From Gaeumannomyces sp. JS-464 (taxonomy: Eukaryota; Ascomycota; Sordariomycetes; Magnaporthales; Magnaporthaceae): a stretch of DNA of 64,000 bases. This document shows, piece after piece, positions 33,787 to 44,831 of this stretch (position 1 is its first letter; each line of letters opens with the position of its first letter). The DNA is taken from positions 2,604,001 through 2,668,000 of the forward strand of contig NGZR01000005.1 in NCBI GenBank assembly GCA_002197995.1. Direction: 5' to 3'. The position numbers were made by a program, and so were the translations under genes. The notes under the pieces are model-generated. The model had not been told where the DNA came from. It saw nothing but the letters and a program-made list of their open reading frames with translations, and ran no database searches.

Positions 33787-36700
33787 TTTGGAGGTTGTGG
33801 ATTCTGGTGAAGTGTATTTGTCCGTTTGCTTGACGGGAGCCTCGAGGCTTGCTGACCAGGAGCAGCCCAGAACAGGTTGGCGACCGGCGAGCTGGGACGA
33901 GGTTGATATCAAGAATCCGAGTTCCAGGCGTACAGGTGAGCTCAAGACTTTTCGAGTCACCTCACCCTGGAATTGAGTTTCGGGTCGCGCAAGAGGCTAG
34001 ATGTGGTGTATCAGATGAGAGTGCCAATTTCGATCGGCGTGCCACAGCAGGACTGAGGTCGAATTGCTGGCGATGTCGCCGAGATTGGTGGTCGTTATCG
34101 AGGGAGTGACAAAGTAAAATCGTCCGGGAACACGGCGAGAAGAGTCGAGGCGCGGAAGGCCAAGTAGGTACAGAGAATCGAAACGGTGATCGACGAAAGT
34201 GAAGGCGTGAAGGTGAGGAGGAAAAATGAGGCGACGCGGTAATGCAAGCCCCCAGAGAAAAAGAATTGAAGACGAGGACGACAGCTCGCTTGGCCTCGTG
34301 GAGAAACTTGAAGGAGAAAAAGAATTGTCACCGCCGTCAGGAAAATCGAAAGGACGCCGTGAGGGGACAGAGCCGGGAAAATAAAGCAAGACTGTTAACG
34401 AGAGATGGTAGGTGGTAATGAGAGACTGCGGGGATAAAGCCCGTGGATGTGAAGGAACGACTGAATGGCGGAAAGACGGGAAGGAGAAGGACGGACGTCG
34501 TGTGTGCCGTCCTGTCAAGTTGCGCTGCAGTGATGCAAGGTGCAAAGTGATGGATGATTCTCCCGCAACCGAGGGAAGGCCCTGGCGAGGGTGCCGCTCC
34601 CAGAGCGGAAAGCGGGCGGGCAGGCGTAATATACCAGAGGCCAGGCGCTGGTGTGGTCGCATTTCCCGGGGCGCGTCGTTTTTTTTGGCGGGCGCCCGCC
34701 GCATGGGCTAAAGCGCCCCATCTGCCCCCTGAAAGCAGGCGCAGCCCACACCCACCCGCCGCTGGAGTCGCCAGGCACGAACGCTGACATTGTGGGTGGG
34801 TCCCACCCGTCCCTGGAGACTTGTTGCACAGCAAATTTAACACGATCCTGGATGGGACCACGCGGCACGCACAAACTTCCATCCAAACTCTCGCCAAAAC
34901 TTGGCGGCAGGAGTGGCAGCCAAGAACGGAATAAAACATGGTGGCGACTGGAATGGTGGGCTTCGTGATGGCTTCCACAGTGACAGGTCTCAAGTCGCCC
35001 TCGTTTTTCAGGGTGCAACTTTTCCCTTTCTTTTTCTTCGTGTGTGGCTTCACACCATTTTCAGCTAGGGGCAATCCGCATCATGCTGTGCTCAGGCACA
35101 CCCGCGCAGCTGGACAGTAGCATGAGCTGGGACCATCTGTCAAACTAAAATCTGCACAGCACATGGCGATTCACCATAAGCTGTCCAGCCTTGCGCCTCT
35201 TGTTTCCCTCCCCGACAGCTTAAACCCAGGAGGGCTAGAGGCAATTGAAGTCGGCGCCTCGCCGAGCTGCTGTCACGCCGCCGTCCACCTCAGTTCACAC
35301 CTCAGCCTTCAATAATAGACACCACCAGGCCTTATGTCATTGCCTGTGCGGCGTAGATCCATGCATTGGCTCGCGGCTCCCCCTCCCCTGCCGGATGCGT
35401 CCGCCATGTTCACACAAGACAGGTGCATGACGAAGAACCCGGTTTTTAACTGATACGTGTAGGTACCTATCACTTGCTTCCATCCTCCTGCGAAAACAGC
35501 GGCAGGAAACTGTGCCGCATGCATGCCCACTCAGCCGAAAGGCGGGACGCGAGTACACACACATGCTAGACTCGGCGATTCTAGTCCCAGCACAATCCTC
35601 CATCCGGCTCCTCCTTCGACCCTTTCTCGGGCTTGTCGCGGGATACCAAAACCTTGCGCGACGGCAGTTTTGCGTCGCACCTCTATTAACGCGTTCCCGA
35701 GACGCAAGCTCGATATCAAGACGGCTGGTGAAGTGCGCACTGGCGCCAACTGCTGCTCCTCAATCCACCTACATACCTACCCATGTGCGTGGTACCTAGT
35801 AATGCCAGGCTGCTAAAGGGGGTGTCGTCAACAGGGGTCCCAGGCACCCAGCGAGGTGAAGATGATCGGCAGCAAGGTCATCCTCGCATCAGCCACGGCT
35901 GGTCCTTCGACCCATCCAATCCAGCCGTTTGTTCGCCCGGCCGTCAACGGAACGAACCTGGAAAAAGATGCGACTGACGGGCCGTCGACCAAGCTTGGAG
36001 GACGACGCACTCTTCGGCAAGACAGCGCTTCGCCGCCGTGTAAAACACCATTGAACGGGCGTCCCAAGCACGTAATACGCCCCGGATGAGTGGCCGCACG
36101 ATGCTGAGCTAAAATCCATTTAGGACTCTGCGTCGGCTCAAGCATCCATCACCTCCCTCCTCTGCTGCTGCTCCGCGATCGCCCCACCATTTGCTTCTCG
36201 AGGCCAAATCCAAGGTAGCAGACGGTCCATCGCTTCATCCAGGGTCCCCCTCGAGAGGCCTGTTTCAGAACCGGGAAGGATGCCAAACGACCGCCAAGCT
36301 AGGAAGGCCGCAAAACCCCACCCGGATTTCTTCAGCGCCAAAAAAAACCAACCATTCACTTGCCCTCAATCAATTTGATGCTCGATCGCCTTCCATGGGT
36401 TCCTGCCGTCCGTTGGCGCCTCCATCCCATGTGTTCGTTCTGCAAGCAAGTCGGGTCCAATCCAAGCTGGTCTCACCTCGCCGTCGATCACTGTGTTATT
36501 GGCCTCTCCATTGGCCTGGAACCAACACCACGTTTGGAAACTTCTTGCCGTCCCCGTGCATGTTGAGGTTGCGATCCACCATCGCGGCTGTCAGCTGTCC
36601 TCTCGGATGCGGCTTTTCGTGATATCTTAGGCGCTCCATTCCGCGTCCCCCACACTCGCCCACTTGCAGAAACCGAACTCATGGCGGCTGCTCGCTCGTC

Positions 36701-38878
36701 ATCTGTCGCAAAGAAACCCTTTTCCCTAGGAGCTGTCGCAAACACGCGAATCCTCATTTTCTGATCGAATTCTCCGTTCGCCCCACCGTCCGCAGCAGTC
36801 TCGCGATGGCGGCTCTCCTTGTGTCCCCGGAAATTGCCTTTTCAAGGGGCGGATCAGGAGGAGAAAAAGGAGCGCGCCACAGGCGGCCCGGCCGGCTTTT
36901 CACCAGAACACCCCTTTTATGCCGTGCCCACTTTCGTCATGCTGACCCTTGGCACAACTTGCTTTTCGCTTCCTCCGTTTCCCCCGTGCAGCCCGTGAAA
37001 GCCGATCGTCTCTGGCGATCCAATGTTGCTTTTGGACACACATGTGCGCGGCTCTCCGATTTATAACCGGGACCGGGAAATCCTTACCGCAGAACCCTCG
37101 ATTCCCGCGATCCTAGACAATCGTATTTCCTTGTCCATTCCTGTGTCGCTGCTTCGCCATGATTTCCTCCCTTCCGACTCGTTGCCGGATGAGGAGATGA
37201 GGAGCTACTCGGGACGTGCGCTGCATTTGAAATTTGTACCAAACGCCGCGCCCCCAAGCGAGGACCCTTCATCTATCATCTTCCTGAGACGCCGTCACTC
37301 TCAGCACCACCGCAAAAGCTGTGCTACTATCTGGCACCACTGCCGCAATGCCGACTCCGTGTCCTCGGCGTTGCATCGGCGGGAGTCACCAAGGGGCGCG
37401 TGATTGTGCTCTCCGTCATGACGCACATGTGCATACATATACGTAGTACGAAGTAATTGCGCGCAAATGTTTTGGCAACGCGCCCAAGGCCCTCCTTGAC
37501 CCATCATGGCTCTCTCGGAGGTGGGTGTCCGTCCAAGCTGTTTCGGAGAGACACCGCTCCCCGCTCTGCGCCCAGCACGGCCCCTCCTCCTATCATCTTC
37601 TGATACGGCCAGCCCCTGCATCAGTTTTCCTAATTATCCTCCGAGACCTGTCTCCGAAATTGATTGCCTCTCCCGGGCTATCACCAGCTTGTGCGCTTGT
37701 TCAGAAACCTGTGTAATTTCCTCTATTCCGTCCCCTATCGTTCCATCGTGTCAACCCAGCTAGACAAACTCGCTGGAAATGACGAAAGCAAGATTCCGCT
37801 CCGAGGTACCTCAAAATCACGGGCACACGCTCTGTCGTACATACGCTTCTCCTACGAAGGTCGCCTGGTCATTGTTGCTTCTAATTGCCTCTAGGCTTTA
37901 CACAGCGCCTTGCGTCTCTGATCCATGATGCGATGAGCCAGTGCGATCTCCACCGGCCAATGTGGGATCCTCGATCTGAACCAGACCATAGTTAAAGTCC
38001 ATCTCGATTAGGTTGTGGAGCAAAGACTTGCCGCATGCCCAGAGACCCGTGACCTGTGCCTGGCGGGCAAGCTGGAATGCTTGATGAAAACAAGATCTTA
38101 CTTGGGGCGAGAGATAAGCCTGCATGTAGGTACGGCATGCGTCCATGTTTAGCTCTGCTAAAAGAGATCCCTGACATCACATTCCTTTTCGAGTCAAACA
38201 AGACACTTGATTTATTGGGGAGCTACGCACAGGTAGCGTATCCGGCATCGATACCATGGCACCTGTACCGCTATCACCCGGGTGTGGCCAGGACAATCTC
38301 ATGTGGCTGATGAGGAGACTCGGGCGAGGCTTTGGAACTCTAAATGACCTATGTCCTCATCGCCGTGCTCTTCGAGATGAGCCTTCCGGGATGGCTGGAC
38401 TTGTCCAAAGTTAGAAATATTACAGAACATATTGGGGAGCCTTAGAAACAAGCCAAGAACAGCCCAGTGGTGTTTCTAGAACACAATTCTCCTTGTGGAA
38501 GAACCACCCAGTGAATATGGCTTCACCGAAAGTTTCGTCCCGCTGAGTTCCACTTCGATGCCAAATCTAATACCCTCGGGGCTCTCCTCGAGCCTCGGAC
38601 GTGCCAGGCCATCCTCGGGGGAAGAAGTAGCAAAATGCATATAAACACGGCCAGGGATGGCATCAGTCGGGATGATGAAGAGAAAGAGAGCAGACCAGCT
38701 TCCAAAGTAGCAGATATCACCGGACTCCGGAGTTGAAGAATCTCGAGCCCTAGAACAATAATATCTTGACGCATAACTCCCAATATGGGTTGCGGTCCAT
38801 CGGTGAGTTTCCCTCCAGTAACCCCTGAAGACATCATAAGCGTATAGCGAGCTGACCAACGCTGCTTCCGCGCAGACT
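33787..38878. other. 5-kb gene-poor interval
   Basis: The largest gap in the euchromatic part. The first kilobase is presumably the CFEM promoter. ORFs of 60-245 codons occur (for example 34337-35074, minus) but have antisense ORFs of similar size and no motif. A 138-codon minus ORF (38476-38892) is considered separately. No tRNA or 5S gene seen. Confidence 0.45.
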
Positions 38879-38892
38879 ATGAGCCGGGCCAC
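38476..38892 (-). CDS. hypothetical protein, weak candidate
   Basis: An uninterrupted 138-codon frame ending GIRFGIEVELSGTKLSVKPYSLGG. It has no recognisable domain, and its start overlaps the first bases of the Gly/Cys-rich gene on the other strand. The ordered alternation of charged and hydrophobic residues in the last third looks protein-like. I do not recognise it; it may equally be a chance ORF. Confidence 0.2.
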   Translation of the reverse strand: MARLIVCAEAALVSSLYAYDVFRGYWRETHRWTATHIGSYASRYYCSRARDSSTPESGDICYFGSWSALFLFIIPTDAIPGRVYMHFATSSPEDGLARPRLEESPEGIRFGIEVELSGTKLSVKPYSLGGSSTRRIVF

Positions 38893-39147
38893 CGCCCCTC
38901 ACCAGCAGCTCGAGAAGCAATCTCGCGGCCCCGGCTCACAAGCCAGCTCCGAGAAGTCCGTGGCGGTGGTTCAGGCCAAAAAGCATGGCAGCGGCTCCAG
39001 CAGCGGTGCAGACACTTCCTACTACGCCGCTTGTACCTATGACTATTCTGGAGGCGGAGGTGATACTGCGGCGGTGGTGACTTCGGCGGTGGTGACTGCG
39101 GAGGAGGTGATTGCGGGGGAGGCGGCGGCGGTGGAGGCTGCGACTGA
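38879..39147 (+). CDS. small Gly/Cys-rich protein, one frameshift
   Basis: The frame starts MSRATAPHQQLEKQSRGPG and runs through AACTYDYSGGGGD. At about 39062-39064 one T appears missing: GATTACTGC is expected and GATACTGC is seen. With it the frame continues YCGGGDFGGGDCGGGD and ends in a glycine run followed by CD and a stop. That gives 270 nt, 89 aa. Small proteins with CGGGD-type C-termini are common in Pezizomycotina and have no known function. The uncorrected frame instead gives an Ala/Val-rich tail. No signal peptide is apparent, so it is probably intracellular. The frameshift is an inference from repeat regularity. Confidence 0.5.
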
Positions 39148-39717
39148 TCGCGATCGGACTTGGGATGTATAAGAGATGGCACCGGCGAGCGAGGACTGCT
39201 CGCAATACCATCCTGATCTTACGCAGTGGATTGGTCGAGCTGTGTGTATGTCCGAGGACGATATTGCTTGTTATAAACTGAGTAAATATCTCGCAGGACC
39301 ACAGCCATTGCATTCCACGGAACTCTTGAACAATCTTCTAAATGGACCGAGTCTAGTCATCGGATGGCACCCGTGTGATGTGAGCTGGCCAGCCATCAGC
39401 AACTCGAAGAGACTCGAGAAAACACCAAGGCCGGGGCCGCCATACCAAAGCTTTCGATGCCATCGCGTCCCGGAAACCAAGGGGCTACATAATACAGACT
39501 GCCTATGCTGATCAGCACATACGACCATACCCACTGGAATATACCGGATCCCGTCCGCTCTCCCCTGGTCAAACCAGTGAGGGCCGGGCTGGTACTGGGA
39601 GAAGTTAGGTCCCTGTACTGGCCAGTGCCCTCCATTGCCGCCCCATTGAGCTTTTCGCTCCGCGCCTCGGGTCGAGTGCTGAGCTAGAAAGAACTTAACC
39701 CCCCAAAATGTGCACAC
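39148..39717. other. intergenic, nothing firm
   Basis: A 111-codon + ORF (39176-39511, MAPASEDCSQYHPDLTQW) fills much of this interval. It is cysteine-containing but has no signal peptide or known motif, and I do not call it a gene. Confidence 0.35.
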
Positions 39718-40934
39718 TTAGAAAACCACAAGTCTCCTGCGCAGATTCTTGCCATTTCTCTTGACAGCCCCGGTGTTGGTCTTCTTCGCGGTGTTGGTCT
39801 TCTTCGCGGTGTTGGTCTTCTTCGCGGTGTTGGTCTTCTTCGCGGTGTTGGTCTTCTTCATGGTGTTGGTGTTGTCCTTGGCCACGGCAGCCGGCCCGCC
39901 CTTTGAGCCGTCGGCGCGCATAGGGCAGGCTTTCAAGGCCTGCCCACGCTTTCCGCGGGGCGGAGTACCAGGCTTGGGGGTTGCTGCTCCTTTGCCTTTG
40001 CCGGCAGCTGGTGATGCTCCGGAGGATCCCTTCGTCTTTTTAGCCGCGGTAGGGAGGGGCTCCGCGACCTGCGCGCGGGCGGCTTTGGCGGCCCGACGAT
40101 TGACGCTGCCGGAGGTTTCGGGATAATAGGAGGAGCATGTACCGTCCTCGGCGTACATGAACCATGAGCCGTCAGGTTGCTCTTCGAGCCAGAAGCGATT
40201 GCCGTGACTGTCCGTGACCCACCATACCCCTTGGTACTCAAAAGGCTCGGAATAAAGGATTCCCACTGTGCTGCCTTCGGGAGTGACGGTGTATTTGACA
40301 AAATAGTCAAGTCGGCCGGATCCTCATTGGAGCCCTGCCCATTGCTCCCGCTTCCAGGGCTGTTGTTTCCCTGACTGCCGCTTCCTCCGCTTTGGTCAGG
40401 ACTGCCCGAGCTTCCCTCGCTGGCGGAGCTGCCGAAAGTGGAAGGGTCCGTCAAGTCATAACGCGCGGTGGTATGGGCTTCAGAAAGCTCGAACCGGCCC
40501 TTTCTTATGGGGTAGAACTGCTGGCCGTCATTCACACATTGCGTGGTCAGTAGGCACCAGTCCTGAGGGACGTATTCGTGGTTAAGGAGCCTGATTGACT
40601 GGGTGTCTTGTTCAGGGAGCGAGTAGACTCCAGAAACCTTGCCACCCTGTGCTATTGATATGGAGGGATTTTGATTAGCGGATGTCTTCATGAAGAGTTT
40701 AGTTTAAAAAAAAAATAAACTCACAACTTTGCTCGGCGAGCGGCACCATTCGAAGAGACGTTGGTACACCATTGTACGCCAGCCCGCCCATTGATGAGCC
40801 AGTGAGGGGGTACTCATCTGGCGAGGTGTTTATACTGTCTCCCCACTGTCCGTATTTGGTTTGGCCTGCTCTGTTCTGCCCTGGACTTGGAGTGCCGCAG
40901 CAAGAAGCAGAGAGATGGCGGTGTAAGTGCGCAT
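39718..40934 (-). CDS. secreted protein of unknown function with KKTNTA repeat tail, two frameshifts
   Basis: Exons are 40934-40725 and 40651-39718 with a 73-nt intron. The signal peptide is MRTYTAISLLLAAA. One base seems missing right after it (about 40893-40898), restoring PSPGQNRAGQTKYGQWGDS and LTGSSMGGLAYNGVPTSLRMV. Exon 2 has GGKVSGVYSLPEQDTQSIRLL, a Ser/Gly linker (GSSASEGSSGSPDQ), a second missing base near 40310-40315, then DYFVKYTVTPEGSTVGILYSEPFEYQGVWWVTDSHGNRFWLEEQPDG. The tail is lysine-rich with five TNTAKK/TNTMKK units from an 18-bp minisatellite and ends NLRRRLVVF. With two bases added, the length is 1146 nt (381 aa). I do not recognise the family. A secreted protein with a strongly basic tail could bind wall polymers or nucleic acid, but that is speculation. 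Confidence 0.62.
39781..39870. repeat. 18-bp minisatellite, five units
   Basis: Unit CTTCTTCGCGGTGTTGGT repeats exactly four times, with a fifth unit differing at two adjacent bases (CA for CG region, giving Met for Ala). It lies inside the coding sequence of the secreted protein and encodes its TNTAKK tail. Confidence 0.95.
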
Positions 40935-42069
40935 GATGGCAAAAACGGGTAGGATAAAGTAGTAAGTAGCGAGATCTCGGAAAGATAGAAAGATAGCAAG
41001 AGGCGGCGGTGGCGCTGTTGTTGCTGTTGTTGCTGTTTGATGTGTATCAAAAGTTTATGATGATACTTCTTCATTTCGTTTCTTCCGGCATCGTTGGACG
41101 AAGCTTTATATGATATACAACGTCGAGTAGAGAGAGCTACCGAAGACCAGGAGCCACTATCTCCGGCTATTATTGGCATCTTGACATCGCGGTTACTTCA
41201 TTTTCAAGCGCAGCCATGCCGCCATGCACATGATGCCATTTTCACAGTAAGCATGCCCCGCGGTAGAATGATAGATGGCCCGCATCTCCAGTGGCCAGTA
41301 GGTGGTTATCATGGCCATGATCGAAACGCGCGCGGTCTCTACGTTGCCGCACGCCTTCCATCCAAGCTCCCAAACAGTCACTGAGAGGGCAAGGCGGCCA
41401 CTAAGGCGCGCCTCGGTAGTGGGTCCAAGGTGGCTGGCGCGACTGTTGGTTCCGATGCAGTTCGTTCGCTTCGCAGGGTTACTGCACCACGATCCGCAAC
41501 GGGTCGTCCCGATTTTCCTGCCAGGGAGCCATCAACCTCTTCACCGCCAAGATGACCCCCCGAAATAGTGGACCGCCCGAGGATTCGGTGATATCATTGG
41601 CGCTTATCATTCTCCATGGGGCGCCCGGAAAGCGCAGCAAACCAACAACCAACAACCGCATTCATTTAGGTTTGGAATCGGGTGGCCTGATGGGTGCATA
41701 TGCCGAAAATAGCACGCTGCCTACGCCTGGGACCGACATAAGAACGTACAGTTCCCGTCCACACTGCCCCTTCCCAATCCAATTCTAACAGGCCCTGGCG
41801 CTACTCCTCCCTGCTCCCCTTCTCCGTGCTTGAAAATCTTCCGCCGAGCCTACCCTCTCGTAAACATCTTGGGACAGTAGCCATGCCTCAAAAAAAGAAG
41901 GGTGTGTGGGGCAGATATAAGAAGGAAACCATGCTCGCGGCGGTTTGCCGCGACAAGTAGATGGTCAGGTACGTACGTACCTACCTACCTACATACTCTA
42001 TGCAAGTCTACCCCCTTGCGTCACATCGCTCCCCGATATTCACTTTTCCTACAGACATTGCGCACCTTC
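40935..42069. other. divergent intergenic region
   Basis: About 1.1 kb between the secreted-protein gene (-) and the orphan gene (+). A CAA/TTG-type trinucleotide run lies at about 41016-41034. A GTACGTACGTACCTACCTACC simple-repeat tract lies at about 41969-41992. A short ORF starting MPQKKKGVWGRYKK at 41883 could be an upstream exon or uORF of the next gene; this is unproven. Confidence 0.4.
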
Positions 42070-43347
42070 ATGTCACAGGCGAGCTTGGGCTTGCGTGCCC
42101 CATTGGAGCTTGTGCTATTCGCCAAGCCTTCCGTGGACGTTTCGCTCTTTCTCAAGGTCAGCTCCGGCAAAAACGAATTCGATCTCGTCGACCCGCTCGG
42201 GACTGAGCCGGAGCAGAAAGACGTGGTCGATGATTTCATTTGTTCCGCCTGGAGTCTGAGACTGGATTTGGATAGCGAACGCGACAGACCGATTGTCAGC
42301 CATACGGCCATGATCCAGCTAGACGAACCTGCTGCCAGCAGGGATGGCGTCTGCTTCGTTTGCGTCAAGTGCTGGGGTGGTATCGACGGGGAACAGCGAG
42401 AGCAAAGCATTGGGTTTCGATGCGCATTTTCAGACGTGCCAGCCGCCGTGGCGGAGCTCGATGATCTCCGGGCCTGCTGGGCCCACCAAGAACGGGTAAG
42501 ACTTCCCAGTGTCTCCTATCGATTCGTGTTTCGACCAGCCATGGGGTATATGTATGTATATTGATCGCAAATAGGCCCGCCGGATGCGGAACGAAGCTTT
42601 TATGTGCGGCGGTGTGTGGAAAGCTGAAACCGTGGCCCGCCTGCGTGCCCAAGAGGCCAACCCGGGCGTGATCCGCTGCCACCTCGAGCCGACCGTCTTC
42701 CCTCCATTCAAAGGGAAGCCCCGCACCCGCCCGTTCCGGCACAGGGCCTTCTTCCCGCTGTTTATCACCGCCGGCAACATAACACTCGATACCATCAACG
42801 AGCTCCTCGAAAAGGCTTTCGCCTACCAGCGTAGTTGTCACCGATTGCCTCACGAATTCTGGGGGCGCCTCTGCATAGTTACCAACGTCCGACCGGGACG
42901 GCGACCCAGACGCGTCCACCTCTGAGCCCAGTCGATTACCCTCTCGAGTCCCTCCCGGAACTCCCCAAAGAGCTTCTGCACGCCAACCCCGAGGCCTGCC
43001 TGGCTTTCGCCCGGAGCCGCTTCCCGGTCCAGGCCGACATGCTCGAGTGGCACAGGTTCATCCTGGTCGACGACTTCACTGAAACCGACAAAACCGTCCT
43101 CGTCGGGGCCTACGAGGGTAGCTGTGGTCTTGTCCTGGTGCGGTGCCCTCTCGACCACTCGGTGACCATGTTCTTGGTTGTCGAAAACACTCCACGCTCG
43201 CTCGATTGCGAGGCCAATGCCGCTTCGAGGACCCCATTTGGTATCGCAGAGACAATATGGGGGCCAGCGCCGGACCGGCCACCACCTCAGCGGCCCTCTG
43301 CATCCCTTGGGAAGCGACCCCTTTCAGCCGATGGAAGCACCCAATGA
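42070..43347 (+). CDS. orphan protein beside the transposon boundary, one frame change
   Basis: Exon 1 (42070-42495) encodes MSQASLGLRAPLELVLFAK, SVDVSLFLKVSSGKNEFDLVD and a mixed alpha/beta pattern; an intron (42496-42574, donor GTAAGA) leads to exon 2 (from 42575, ARRMRNEAFMCGGVWKAE). Around 42838-42935 the reading frame changes from FWGRLCIVTNVRPG to VDYPLESLPELPKELLHANPEACLAFARSRF. That is either one missing base or a short unrecognised intron. The C-terminus is DSVTMFLVV-like then proline-rich. No domain recognised. It is the last euchromatic gene, ending 160 bases before the Harbinger element. Its regular codon use on both sides of the break argues for a real gene. Confidence 0.55.
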
Positions 43348-43507
43348 CTACCTTGGCCCTGAACGTCTAGAATAGCATTGGCTGTGCCTCGGGTAAACTG
43401 CGGAGTGCGCTTTAGACACTCCCAGAACTTGAGCAAGTTTTGACGCCAGGCGCAGCTACTGCATAAAGCTAGGTAGACGAGACTAGTAGGTACCGCCTAC
43501 CGACTTA

Positions 43508-43545
43508 GGGCGTGTTCGCCCGTACGGTGTTTTTGGTTTTTTAAC
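43508..43545 (+). repeat. left terminal inverted repeat of the Harbinger element
   Basis: Begins directly after the TTA duplication with GGGCGTGTTCGCCCGTACGG. It pairs with the reverse complement of 47686-47723, with several mismatches that are mostly C/T or G/A. Confidence 0.8.
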
Positions 43546-43880
43546 CCCCCTGTTGTTTTTTGCATGTTTTCTTCGAAGTGGAGACGGTTGCCGGGGTGGC
43601 CCTGTAGCAGATCATGTATCTTTGGCCCTGTTTTCCAGTGGATTCACATCCCCGGTAGCCGGGGGGCGTCCACCCGTCGAATGCAACGGCACGGACGATC
43701 AAAATAAAAGCTATTCCCAAAAAAATCAAAAAATAGAAGCTATTCCCAAAATAAAGGCGGGCCGGCCGTGCAACGCGTCAACGCGAGTGGGAATAGCGTC
43801 ATAATTTGGAGGATCCAAAAGGCCTCTAAGGCTGGCAATAATATCGTTCGAAAGCCCGGAAGCCAGGCACTCTCATAGTA

Positions 43881-43886
43881 TATAAA
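43881..43886 (+). promoter_or_regulatory. TATA box of the Harbinger Myb/SANT gene
   Basis: TATAAA, 82 bases upstream of the ATG at 43968 and followed by an A-rich leader, is a plausible core promoter. Confidence 0.5.
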
Positions 43887-43967
43887 GGGACAACTTTGGG
43901 GTGCTAGTTCTAGATAAAAAAACAACGAAAACAACAACCTAAAAACACCATTCACACTACCCTCGTT

Positions 43968-44831
43968 ATGCCCTACCACCTCGCCCTCCGTACCCGGCGC
44001 CGGCGCCTGGAACAGGAAGATCGGGCCGTATTTGTGCAACCCCAATCTCCTATAGCCTCTATCGAGGATCTGGAGGATCCCCCGGCCACCCAGATCACGC
44101 TAAGGACTCCAGCGATCTCTTTAGACGCCCCAGAGGCCGGCAATTTGCACGGCTTTTCCGATCCCTTTAAGGCCATGGAAGCCTTGGAGGCACCGGAGTC
44201 GCTTTTGCCGCCCTCTCCTACCCCCTCTCTCGCACCCTCTCTCGCTTCCTCCCTCGCTTCCTCCCTCGCCACGGCCTCGCAATCGACTCAAGGGACCTCC
44301 CAGGATGCCCGGCGACGCACGGACTGGACCGCCGACCAGTTATTGGCCTTCCTCGAGGCCCTCGCGGAGGCCGGCCGGCTGGGAAAAACGAACCCGGCGA
44401 TCGCCAACTGGCAAGCCAAGTGCCTCAAAACGGCGGCAAAAACCCTATCCGTCAATGGCCCGATATCGACTGGTCAAAAAGGGTTAGGAACAAGTACAAC
44501 AGTCTCAGGGGGCAATATAAAGACTGGCTAGATTTTGGGAGGCGGTCGGGCGTTGCCCTCGATCCGGTTACAGGCCTGTACCTCGCCAACGGGCAAGCTT
44601 GGGAATCGTTTTTTTGCGGTCCGGCCTAGCGCCCGCTGGATGCGAAAAAAGCCTTTTTTCCGCCCGGATCTCCACAAGGCCGCTTTTGCAAGCAACTGGG
44701 CCAAAGGGGATCATATCGTCACGGCCGCCCACGCCTTCAAGGCACGGGAAACCGCGAGGCCCGGCCCGGCCGGAGGACCAGCCACCTTACCGTGGCCGAA
44801 GCTTAACTCCACGTGGGAAACCGCCTTTTAA
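43968..44831 (+). pseudogene. Harbinger Myb/SANT-like DNA-binding protein gene, frameshifted
   Basis: Second protein of PIF/Harbinger elements, which helps bring transposase to DNA. The start MPYHLALRTRRRRLEQED leads through a Ser/Pro/Ala spacer (SLAPSLASSLASSLA) to a SANT-like trihelix: DWTADQLLAFLEALAEAGRLGK, then, after a frame change at about 44459-44463 (one C too few), DIDWSKRVRNKYNSLRGQYKDWLDFG and GLYLANGQAWESFF. A second change near 44609-44615 (T run) opens a frame to 44831 containing ARWMRKKPFFRPDL. Apart from the two breaks the domain is well preserved, in contrast to the ruined transposase, and a TATA box is present. Confidence 0.72.

Noticed and set aside
34337..35074. 245-codon minus ORF starting MPLAENGVKPHTKKKK
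   Set aside because: Low-complexity, overlapped by equally long ORFs in other frames, no domain, signal peptide or splice-linked extension.
39781..39870. CRISPR-like array
   Set aside because: Tandem 18-bp units with no spacers, inside a coding frame in a eukaryote.
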